DNA of 7,198 nucleotides, from the NCBI GenBank assembly GCA_030698575.1, contig JAUYMQ010000375.1, forward strand, positions 1-7,198, read 5' to 3'. The notes under the pieces were generated by a model. That model saw only the letters and a list, made by a program, of their open reading frames with translations. It did no database searches and was not told the origin of the DNA. The position numbers and the translations under genes are program-made. Positions within the stretch are counted from its first letter, which is position 1. Each line of letters begins with the position of its first letter. Source of the stretch: Deltaproteobacteria bacterium (GTDB lineage Bacteria; JAUYMQ01). Shown here in pieces: positions 1 to 6,140 of the stretch.

Positions 1-348
1 AACTGTGCGGCAGTGCTGGAGGCAGCCGGAGTGACAGATCTCTTTGACGCCCAGGTCGACGGCGTGGAGCTGGCGCGGCTCCGCCTCGCGGGCAAGCCGG
101 CCCCCGACATGTTTCTCGAAGCGGCCCGGCGGCTGGGAGCCGAGCCGGCCCGGGCCGTCGTCGTGGAGGATGCCCTTGCCGGGGTGGAGGCGGGCCGCCG
201 GGGTGGCTTCGGGCTCGTGATCGGCGTGGACAGGGCCGGCCAGGCCGAGGCGCTGCGGCGTGCGGGCGCTGATCGCGTCGTGGCCGACCTCGCTGCAGTC
301 CGCCTTGCGCGCGAGGCTGGGCCAGAACACACGGAAACGGATCGGTGA
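1..348 (+). CDS. beta-phosphoglucomutase-like HAD hydrolase, C-terminal part (5' truncated by window edge)
   Basis: This is the C-terminal 115 codons of a HAD-superfamily sugar-phosphate mutase or phosphatase. The frame is open from base 1, so the GTG at 13 is an internal codon and not the start. HAD motif III is visible as GKPAPD with its lysine at bases 94-96, and motif IV as VVVEDALAGVEAG with the acidic pair Glu-Asp at bases 166-171. The catalytic DxD motif and the cap domain lie upstream of the window. In the beta-phosphoglucomutase subfamily the enzyme interconverts beta-glucose 1-phosphate and glucose 6-phosphate in the cytoplasm. The GTGA overlap with a GH65 phosphorylase, which makes beta-glucose 1-phosphate, is the best support for that substrate; the same pairing is known in other bacteria (Rv3400/Rv3401 of Mycobacterium tuberculosis). 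A general HAD phosphatase of similar sequence remains possible. Confidence 0.88.
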   Translation, partial: NCAAVLEAAGVTDLFDAQVDGVELARLRLAGKPAPDMFLEAARRLGAEPARAVVVEDALAGVEAGRRGGFGLVIGVDRAGQAEALRRAGADRVVADLAAVRLAREAGPEHTETDR

Positions 349-2753
349 AGGACTGGACGCTCCGCTACGAGGGTTTCGATCCGGCCCAGGAGGGCCGACG
401 CGAGGCCCTCTGCACGCTCGGCAACGGTTACTTCGCGACTCGCGGGGCAGCGCCGGAGGCCACCGCGGACGGGTTGCACTACCCCGGGACCTACGTCGCC
501 GGCTGCTACAACCGCCTGACGACGGAGCTGGCGGGCCGGGCGGTCGAGCACGAGGATCTGGTGAACCTTCCCAACTGGCTCCCGCTGACCTTCCGGACGC
601 CCGGCGGAGACTGGCTGGATCTTCGATCTGTCGAGATCCTCTCGTATGTCCAGGAGCTGGATCTCCGCCAGGGAGTGCTCTCCCGGACGGTCCGCGTCAA
701 AGACCGGGAAGGACGCCGGACCCGGATCGAGAGCCGGCGCCTCGTGCACATGCGCTGGCCGCATCTCGGCGCCCTTGAGACCACGCTGATCCCGGAGTCC
801 TGGGAGGGCCCCATCGAGCTGCGGGCGGCTCTCGACGGTCGGGTCACAAACCGAGGCGTTCAGCGCTACCGTGACCTCGCGCACCAGCACCTTGTCCCGG
901 TCGAGAGCGGGAGCGTCGGGCCCGACACCATCGCCCTCAAGATGAGGACGACCCGGTCCGAGATCGGCGTGGCCCAGGCGGCGCGGACCCGGGTCCTCCT
1001 CGACGGCAGGCTTGTGAGCGCCGCACGCCGCGTGCAGGCAGAGCCAGGCTACGTCGCCGAGACGTTTTCCGCCGAGGTGGGCCCGGACCGCCCGCTGACC
1101 GTCGAGAAGCTCTTCGCCCTGTACACGTCCCGTGATCCCGCGATCACGGAGTGCGGCCTGGAAGCCCGGACGGCGGTTGCCCGGGCCGATGACTTCGAGG
1201 CGCTTCGGCAGTCTCACGCGCAGGCCTGGGCGCGCCTCTGGCAGCGCTTCGACATCGAGATCGAGGAGAACGACAGCGCCGATGGGGATCTCCCGGCGGC
1301 CCTGGTCCTCAGACTGCATGCCTTCCACCTCCTCCAGACCGTCTCGCCGCACACCATCGATCTCGACGTCGGCGTGCCCGCGCGCGGCCTGCACGGCGAG
1401 GCCTATCGCGGGCATGTGTTCTGGGACGAGCTGTTCGTCTTCCCGTTCGCCAATTTCCGGATGCCGGAGATCACCCGCTCCCTCCTTCGCTACAGGCACC
1501 GGCGCCTCGGCGAGGCGCTCGCCGCTGCCCGCGCCGCCGGGTACAGCGGCGCCATGTACCCGTGGCAGAGCGGGAGCAACGGTCGAGACGAGACCCCGGT
1601 CCTGTTTCTCAACCCCAGGTCCGGCCGGTGGATGCCCGACCACTCGCAGCTGCAGCGCCACGTTGGCGCAGCCATCGCGTACAACGTCTGGCAGTACTAT
1701 CAGGCGACGGCCGACGCGGAGTTCCTCTCCGCTTACGGCGCCGAGATGGTCCTCGAGATCGCGCGCTTCTGGGCGAGCCTCTCGACCTACAACGAGGATC
1801 TCGGCCGGTACGAGATCCTGGGGGTCATGGGACCGGACGAGTACCATGACGCCGACCCGGGCTCCGACCGACCCGGGCTCAGGAACAACGCCTACACCAA
1901 CCTGATGGCGGCGTGGGTTCTCTGGCGCGCAGCCGACATGCTGCAGGCGCTGCCCCACGATCGGCAGCGGGAGCTCTGCGCCACGCTCGGCCTGACCCCT
2001 GAAGAGATCAGCCGGTGGAACGAGATCAGCCGCAAGCTCCGCTTGGTCTTTCACGGAGATGACCTCCTGAGCCAGTTCGAGGGCTACGAGCAGCTCGAGG
2101 AGTTCGACTGGGACAGCTACCGCCGCCGGTACGGGAGCCTCTACCGCCTCGACTTCATCCTGGAGCTCGAGGGAAAGAGCCCGAACCGCTACAAGCTGTC
2201 CAAGCAGGCCGACGTCTTGATGCTCTTCTATCTCTTCTCGGCAGAGGAGCTCGGGGCCCTGTTCGAGCGGCTCGGATACCCCTTCGATCCGGCCAGCATC
2301 CCGCGCACGATCGAGTACTACCTCCGGCGCGCCGCCCGTGGCTCCTCGCTGAGCCGCGTCACCGACGCCTGGGTCCTCGCCCGCTCCGACCGACGACGGT
2401 CCTGGCATCTGTTCGTCGAGGCCCTGCGCACCGATGTCGCGGATATCCAGGGCGGGACCACGGCCGAGGGGATTCACCTGGGGGCGATGGCCGGCACCGT
2501 GGATCTCGTCCAGCGGTGCTACACGGGTCTCGAGCTGCGCGGCGACGTGCTCTGGCTGAACCCGAGGCTCCCGGACGACCTGCGGCGCCTCCGGCTCTCC
2601 GTTCGCTACCGGGGCCATTCCCTGGAGCTGGAGGTGTCCCACGAGGCGCTCACCGTGAGCGCGGCGCGGTGCGAGATGCCCGTCATGAAGTTTGGCCTCC
2701 GGACGGAGGTGCATGAGCTGACCGCGGGCGAGGTCAAGGTGTTCCCGCTGTGA
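345..2753 (+). CDS. glycoside hydrolase family 65 phosphorylase (maltose/trehalose/kojibiose phosphorylase type)
   Basis: This complete 802-residue GH65 enzyme should split an alpha-glucosyl disaccharide with phosphate, inverting to beta-glucose 1-phosphate, in the cytoplasm; no signal peptide is present. The length is normal for the family. Approximate layout is an N-terminal beta-sandwich (1-270), linker, (alpha/alpha)6 barrel (300-690) and C-terminal beta-sheet domain. Visible family motifs are HVFWDELF (W360, D361), GPDEYH with the likely general acid Glu499, KQADV (620-624), and GGTTAEGIHLG (703-713), whose Thr/His residues belong to the phosphate-binding region. The GTG start overlaps the upstream mutase stop as GTGA, and the protein then begins with the family-typical WTLRYEGF. 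No strong Shine-Dalgarno is seen, so translational coupling is likely. Substrate (maltose, trehalose, kojibiose, nigerose or other) cannot be decided from these motifs. No damage was seen in the frame. Confidence 0.95.
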   Translation: MKDWTLRYEGFDPAQEGRREALCTLGNGYFATRGAAPEATADGLHYPGTYVAGCYNRLTTELAGRAVEHEDLVNLPNWLPLTFRTPGGDWLDLRSVEILSYVQELDLRQGVLSRTVRVKDREGRRTRIESRRLVHMRWPHLGALETTLIPESWEGPIELRAALDGRVTNRGVQRYRDLAHQHLVPVESGSVGPDTIALKMRTTRSEIGVAQAARTRVLLDGRLVSAARRVQAEPGYVAETFSAEVGPDRPLTVEKLFALYTSRDPAITECGLEARTAVARADDFEALRQSHAQAWARLWQRFDIEIEENDSADGDLPAALVLRLHAFHLLQTVSPHTIDLDVGVPARGLHGEAYRGHVFWDELFVFPFANFRMPEITRSLLRYRHRRLGEALAAARAAGYSGAMYPWQSGSNGRDETPVLFLNPRSGRWMPDHSQLQRHVGAAIAYNVWQYYQATADAEFLSAYGAEMVLEIARFWASLSTYNEDLGRYEILGVMGPDEYHDADPGSDRPGLRNNAYTNLMAAWVLWRAADMLQALPHDRQRELCATLGLTPEEISRWNEISRKLRLVFHGDDLLSQFEGYEQLEEFDWDSYRRRYGSLYRLDFILELEGKSPNRYKLSKQADVLMLFYLFSAEELGALFERLGYPFDPASIPRTIEYYLRRAARGSSLSRVTDAWVLARSDRRRSWHLFVEALRTDVADIQGGTTAEGIHLGAMAGTVDLVQRCYTGLELRGDVLWLNPRLPDDLRRLRLSVRYRGHSLELEVSHEALTVSAARCEMPVMKFGLRTEVHELTAGEVKVFPL

Positions 2754-3424
2754 CCTCGGCGACAAGGACGGTGGGTTTGGCGGGCGCGCTGGCGGCGGCG
2801 CTCGCCCTCGGGGCCTGGATGCTCTCCCGGCCTGCGCCGCCCGCGTCGGGTGTCCTCGATGTCAGCGGGCAGATCGAGGGAGACCAGGCGGCGATCGGCG
2901 CCAGGGTCGGGGGGAAGATCGTCCGACTGGCCGTACGGGAAGGGGACCGGGTCGCGGCCGGCCAGCCCTTCGCCGAGCTTGGCTCCGAGGAGGCGCGCGC
3001 CCAGCTCGAGCAGGCCGAGCACGCGCTGCACACCGCCCGGGAGCTGATGGCCGCCCAGCAGCTGGACGAGGCGCGGATCCAGTCCGCAGCCGCTGGCGTG
3101 AAGGTCGCCCGCGCCAACCTGGACGATACGCGCGTGGCCGCGCGCTTCTCCGGCACCGTCCTCACCGCGATGGTGGAGATGGGCGAGGTCGTGGCGGCGT
3201 TAACGCCCCTGGTCACCCTCGCTCCCGCGGCCCGCTCCGGCATCCGGCCCGGGGACGTGATCGTGGCCTTCCAGGGGAAGCCGATCCGGGGCGCCGACGA
3301 GCTTCCGCGGCTGACGGCGAAAACGCCTCCCGGAAGCGACGCGGAGCTGAAGGTTCGTCGCGGCGGGGCGGAGCTCGCCATGAAGGTTCGACTCGGTGAG
3401 CCCCCGGAGGCACCAGAGCGATGA
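2750..3424 (+). CDS. chimeric protein: shortened HlyD-type membrane-fusion protein joined to an incomplete DegP-like PDZ domain
   Basis: This 224-residue protein has two unrelated parts. Residues 8-25 form a hydrophobic N-terminal segment (membrane anchor or signal). Residues 37-78 are the first lipoyl half of an HlyD/YbhG periplasmic adaptor (GGKIVRLAVREGDRVAAGQP). Residues 80-125 form a helical hairpin far shorter than usual (QLDEARIQ, then VKVARANLDDTRV), and residues 129-158 are the second lipoyl half ending PLVTLA. Adaptors of this type normally run past 300 residues with a beta-barrel domain after this point. Here the chain instead passes at residues 158-160 (about base 3222) into AARSGIRPGDVIVAFQGKP and about 58 further residues matching the end of a DegP/HtrA PDZ domain. 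The first PDZ strand and its peptide-binding loop are absent, and there is no protease domain. In the lipoyl part, usual Pro/Gly positions are altered (AARF for APF, EMGEVVAAL for EPGEVVAAG). The GTG start overlaps the GH65 stop as GTGA. It may be a deletion-born fusion, a decaying gene or an assembly join; function is unknown. Confidence 0.7.
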   Translation: MTSATRTVGLAGALAAALALGAWMLSRPAPPASGVLDVSGQIEGDQAAIGARVGGKIVRLAVREGDRVAAGQPFAELGSEEARAQLEQAEHALHTARELMAAQQLDEARIQSAAAGVKVARANLDDTRVAARFSGTVLTAMVEMGEVVAALTPLVTLAPAARSGIRPGDVIVAFQGKPIRGADELPRLTAKTPPGSDAELKVRRGGAELAMKVRLGEPPEAPER

Positions 3425-3571
3425 GACCCGCGGGTCGTGTGGGGCGCGACCGTCGTCCGCCGGGTCGAGAGCGTCAGCCGGGGCACATGCGCAGCCCGGC
3501 TCCAGCGCCGGAGCGGAGCTTGAGGCGCCGTTCCTGAAGCGGATCCGTGAGTGCCACATGGTGAGCTGAAC

Positions 3572-3576
3572 GGAGG
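3572..3576 (+). promoter_or_regulatory. Shine-Dalgarno GGAGG for the Rieske gene
   Basis: GGAGG lies 9 bases before the ATG at 3586 and fixes that start. It closes the 161-base gap 3425-3585, which otherwise holds no recognisable gene. I see no convincing -35/-10 pair there, although the gap is the most likely place for a promoter of the cytochrome operon. Confidence 0.75.
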
Positions 3577-3585
3577 ACCCCTTTC

Positions 3586-4125
3586 ATGTCGAGCGAGCCA
3601 CATCACCAGGCGTCATTGCCTCGATCCCGCCGGCGGTTCACGATGGTCCTCCTTGGCGCCATCTCGGGGGCCATCGGGGGGATTCTCGGTATCCCCCTGG
3701 GAGGCTTCTTCGGGCTTCCGGCGCTGAGGAGCCGGGAGTTCGCCTGGGCCGAAGCGGGACCGGTGGACGGCTTCAAGGTCGGCGAGATCAGGTTCGTGGC
3801 GCTCATGCCGCTCCGGCGCCCGGTGTGGCCGGAGGAGGCGCCAAGGATGGGAGCCTTCGTGTCCCGGAAGGCCGACGGCACATTCGAGGTGTTCCACAAC
3901 CACTGCACCCACGTCGGCTGCCCCGTCAACTGGAATCCCGCCGCGCAGCGCTTCTTCAGCCCATGCCACGGCGGGGTGTTCGATCGGAGCGGGCGCGTGC
4001 TCGCCGGGCCGCCTCAGCGCCCGCTGGACCGTCACGAGATGAAGGTGGAGAAGGGGGTGCTCTACGCCGGCGAGATCTATAGCGTGAACGAGCGGCTCGA
4101 GCGCGTGGGGCGGTACCACTCGTGA
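3586..4125 (+). CDS. Rieske iron-sulfur protein of a bc/b6f-type complex, with Ser at a cluster-ligand position
   Basis: This 179-residue Rieske subunit should carry electrons from quinol at the cytochrome b Qo site to cytochrome c on the outer face of the membrane. Residues 14-19 (SRRRFT) form a twin-arginine-type motif, followed by a Gly-rich hydrophobic anchor at about 20-45. Box I is CTHVGC with ligand residues C107 and H109 and disulfide Cys C112. Box II reads FSPCHGG: disulfide Cys C127 and ligand H128 are present, but the position of the other ligand, normally CPCHG, is Ser125 (codon AGC at 3958-3960). The proline loop GPPQRPL is at 141-147. The gene has a strong Shine-Dalgarno and overlaps cytochrome b by 4 bp (GTGA). 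The fold and family are clear from sequence. Whether Ser can ligate the cluster here, whether the gene is inactive, or whether one base is wrong cannot be decided from this window. Confidence 0.93.
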   Translation: MSSEPHHQASLPRSRRRFTMVLLGAISGAIGGILGIPLGGFFGLPALRSREFAWAEAGPVDGFKVGEIRFVALMPLRRPVWPEEAPRMGAFVSRKADGTFEVFHNHCTHVGCPVNWNPAAQRFFSPCHGGVFDRSGRVLAGPPQRPLDRHEMKVEKGVLYAGEIYSVNERLERVGRYHS

Positions 4126-5183
4126 GTCTCGGCGCATGGCTCGACGACCGGCTGGGTACCCGGTCGCTCGCGGCGGGGTTCTTCTACCGGCGCATCCCGA
4201 GGGCCGTCGGATGGCCTCACACCCTGGGGAGCGCCACGCTCTTTCTGCTGCTCGTGCAGACCGTGACGGGCATCTTCCTGGCCTTCTACTACGTTCCCTC
4301 CGTCGAGCACGCGTACGGGAGCGTTCAGTACATCACCGAGCAGGTCCCCTTCGGCGCCTACGTGCGGGGGCTCCACCGCTGGAGCGCGAGCCTCGTGGTG
4401 ATCTTCGCGGTCCTGCACCTGGTCCGGGTCTTCTTCATGGGCGCCTACAAGTACCCGCGGGAGACGTCGTGGGTGGTCGGGGTGCTGCTCCTCGGAATCA
4501 TCTTCGCCTTCGGCTTCACCGGCTACCTCCTTCCCTGGGACCAGAAGGCCTACTGGGCCACGGTGGTGGGGACGCACATCGCCGAGTGGGCGCCCGGAGT
4601 GGGCGATGTGGCCGCCCGGCTGCTCAGGGGCGGCCCCGAGGTGGGAATCAGGACCCTCGGGCGTTTCTTCGCCTTTCACGTCCTGTTTCTGCCGACGTTC
4701 CTCTGGCTCCTGGTGGCCGTCCACCTTTTCATGGTTATCCGACAGGGCATCGCCCCGCCGCCTGTCGGGCGCCTGGCCGTGATCTGCCCGGAGGAGTACC
4801 GGACCCGCTACGAGGAATCCAAGGCCGAGGGGGCCAGCTTCCTCGAGCACCTGACCCGGGATGCCGAGGTGGCGCTCGCGCTTCTCCTGATCGCTTCGTG
4901 GCTGGCCTTGAGATACGGGGCGCCGCTGGAGGAGATCGCCGATGCCACGACGACCACCTACGTTCCCCGTCCGGAGTGGTACTTCTACTTCCTCTTCGAG
5001 CTGCTCTGGGTCTTTCCTGGACGCTGGACCGTGCTCCCCGCCTTCTGGATCCCCGTCCTGGGCTTCCTCGCGCTGCTCCTGCTCCCGTTCCTGGACCGAG
5101 GGCCGGCGCGGAGCCCACTCCGGGGGCCCGTGGCATCGCTCGCGGCGACCGCGGTGCTCGTGGGCGTCCTGTTCCTGACCTAG
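4122..5183 (+). CDS. cytochrome b, b6-type N-terminal half fused to subunit IV-type C-terminal half
   Basis: This 353-residue membrane subunit forms the quinol-oxidising core and binds two b haems. About seven membrane helices are visible: roughly 34-58, 86-110, 116-140 and 181-205 (b6-like), then 247-265, 303-327 and 335-353 (subunit IV-like). Haem-ligand histidines are H85 and H99 (13 residues between) and H186 and H201 (14 between); the 14-residue spacing is the b6f/Bacillus type, whereas mitochondrial-type cytochrome b has 13. The Qo-site motif PEWY is at 284-287. The place of the b6 cysteine that binds the extra c-type haem appears to be Thr34, judged by eye-alignment on the following LGxxTL. 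The GTG start overlaps the Rieske stop as GTGA. The frame ends at TAG 5181-5183, but the same frame continues immediately into a haem c domain, so this may be only the N-terminal part of a b-c fusion of about 456 codons. Confidence 0.93.
   Translation: MSLGAWLDDRLGTRSLAAGFFYRRIPRAVGWPHTLGSATLFLLLVQTVTGIFLAFYYVPSVEHAYGSVQYITEQVPFGAYVRGLHRWSASLVVIFAVLHLVRVFFMGAYKYPRETSWVVGVLLLGIIFAFGFTGYLLPWDQKAYWATVVGTHIAEWAPGVGDVAARLLRGGPEVGIRTLGRFFAFHVLFLPTFLWLLVAVHLFMVIRQGIAPPPVGRLAVICPEEYRTRYEESKAEGASFLEHLTRDAEVALALLLIASWLALRYGAPLEEIADATTTTYVPRPEWYFYFLFELLWVFPGRWTVLPAFWIPVLGFLALLLLPFLDRGPARSPLRGPVASLAATAVLVGVLFLT
5181..5183 (+). other. in-frame TAG between cytochrome b and a start-less cytochrome c domain
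   Basis: The codons around this amber read Leu-Thr-TAG-Lys-Gly-Ala, and the frame then continues through an Ala/Pro-rich linker into a complete haem c domain. TAG is one transition from TGG (Trp) or CAG (Gln). No ATG, GTG or TTG lies in this frame between the TAG and the haem motif. It is a genuine stop, a recoded or read-through codon, or a sequence error. Confidence 0.8.
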
Positions 5184-5492
5184 AAGGGTGCGACGGCCCC
5201 GGCCCCGGCCGGGCGTGCTCCGGTCGCGGGCGCCATCCTTTCTCCCGAGCTCCAGAGGGGACGCGAGGTCTTCGAGGCCCAGGGATGCGGGGCCTGTCAC
5301 ACGGTCGCCGGCGAAGGCGGCGCGTCGGGGCCGGACCTGTCTAGCGTTGGAAGCCTCCGGGACGCGGCATGGCTGGGGCGTTTCGTCAGAGATCCCGAAG
5401 CGGTGAAGCCCGGCTCGGCCATGCCCGACTCCAAGGAGCTGGGGGAGGAGGGTCTGAGCGCCTTGGTCGGCTACCTCTCCTCCCTGAAATGA
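5184..5492 (+). CDS. monohaem cytochrome c domain lacking its own start, in frame with cytochrome b
   Basis: The frame directly after the cytochrome b TAG encodes 102 codons of class I-type cytochrome c. An Ala/Pro-rich linker (TAPAPAGRAPVAG) leads to LSPELQRGREVFEAQGCGACH, here cited in parts: the haem-attachment CGACH is at bases 5286-5300. GPDLSSVG follows, and the axial methionine sits in PGSAMP at 5421-5423, before a C-terminal helix ending SSLK. There is no Sec signal peptide and no ATG, GTG or TTG in frame before the haem site, so it cannot be exported or matured as an independent protein from a usual start. A cytochrome c domain fused to subunit IV is known in Bacillus QcrC, which makes a b-c fusion here plausible. 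The stop TGA overlaps an ATG at 5489 of the next gene. The annotated extent begins at the first codon after the TAG and is not a claimed initiation site. Confidence 0.8.
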   Translation, partial: KGATAPAPAGRAPVAGAILSPELQRGREVFEAQGCGACHTVAGEGGASGPDLSSVGSLRDAAWLGRFVRDPEAVKPGSAMPDSKELGEEGLSALVGYLSSLK

Positions 5493-5500
5493 GGACAGCC

Positions 5501-6139
5501 ATGAGGACGGGCCGCGTGATTCTCACGATCGGACTTGTCGCGATCACGCTCCTGGCCGGCCGCGCCTGGGGCCAGGAGACCTACGCTCTCTGGGGGGACC
5601 CGCAGAAAGGACGGAAGGTCTATGCCGAGCACGGCTGCGCCACCTGCCACGCGATCAACGGGGTGGGAGGGAGCCTGGCGCCCGACCTGGGCCGGCCGCC
5701 GGTTCGCCACAAGACGGTGACCCAGATGGCGGGCGTGATGTGGAACCACGCTCCCCAGATGCGCCAGCTCCGGGAGTCCAAGGGGCTGGCTCCCCAGCCC
5801 CTGACAGAACCCGAGATGCTGGATCTCTTGACCTACCTCTATTCCCTTCATTTCCTCGACCAGCCCGGCAGCGCAAGGCGCGGCGAGCGGCTGTTCGCCA
5901 GCAAGGGGTGCGCGACGTGCCATCGGGTGGCGGGAGATCGGCCCGGGATCGGGTCTTCGCTGTCGCGGTTCCGCCAGTATGCCTCTCCCATCCTCTGGGC
6001 CGAGGTCATGTGGACCCACGCGGTGAACATGGAACAAAAGATGAAGGAGCTGGGGCTGGAGTGGCCCACCTTCAAGGAGAACGAGATGGTCGACGTGATC
6101 ACCTACATCCGGGCGGCGATCGAGCCTCCCAAGCGGTAG
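5501..6139 (+). CDS. exported dihaem cytochrome c with duplicated domains
   Basis: This 212-residue protein has a Sec signal peptide (hydrophobic 6-20, likely cleavage after AWG at 24) and two c-type haem domains, so it should carry electrons on the outer face, probably from the neighbouring bc complex to an oxidase or soluble carrier. Haem 1 is CATCH at 46-50 and haem 2 CATCH at 137-141. Each is followed by a matching segment, VMWNHAPQM (79-87) and VMWTHAVNM (169-177), whose Met87 and Met177 are the likely axial ligands; each domain then ends in a similar helix (EMLDLLTYLYSL, EMVDVITYIRAA). This indicates tandem duplication of one domain. The start at 5501 is preferred because GAGGA (5491-5495) lies 5 bases before it. 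An in-frame ATG at 5489 overlaps the upstream TGA and would add four residues but has no Shine-Dalgarno. Longer in-frame extension upstream to 5369 is the shadow of the cytochrome c domain. Confidence 0.92.
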   Translation: MRTGRVILTIGLVAITLLAGRAWGQETYALWGDPQKGRKVYAEHGCATCHAINGVGGSLAPDLGRPPVRHKTVTQMAGVMWNHAPQMRQLRESKGLAPQPLTEPEMLDLLTYLYSLHFLDQPGSARRGERLFASKGCATCHRVAGDRPGIGSSLSRFRQYASPILWAEVMWTHAVNMEQKMKELGLEWPTFKENEMVDVITYIRAAIEPPKR

Positions 6140-6140
6140 G

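Noticed and set aside
3499-3514. GCTCC/GGAGC inverted repeat in the gap before the Rieske gene
   Set aside because: Only five base pairs with no T-run, which is expected by chance at this GC content.
3421-3537. 39-codon open frame starting at ATG 3421, overlapping the stop of the HlyD-PDZ gene as ATGA
   Set aside because: The peptide is almost wholly Arg/Pro/Gly with no recognisable feature, and no relative is known to me. The overlap alone is not enough in GC-rich DNA.
4077-5300. 407-residue minus-strand open frame opposite the cytochrome b gene
   Set aside because: It is rich in Glu, Gly, Arg and Pro, as expected for the antisense of a high-GC gene, and the + strand frame has unambiguous cytochrome b motifs.
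4136-5344. 402-codon + strand frame overlapping cytochrome b in another frame
   Set aside because: Arg/Gly/Pro-rich shadow of cytochrome b and the haem c domain, with no motif of its own.
5188-5406. GTG at 5188 with a TAGAAGGGTG context as a separate start for cytochrome c
   Set aside because: This GTG is one base out of the haem c frame and encodes an Arg-rich shadow peptide; an indel would be needed to use it.
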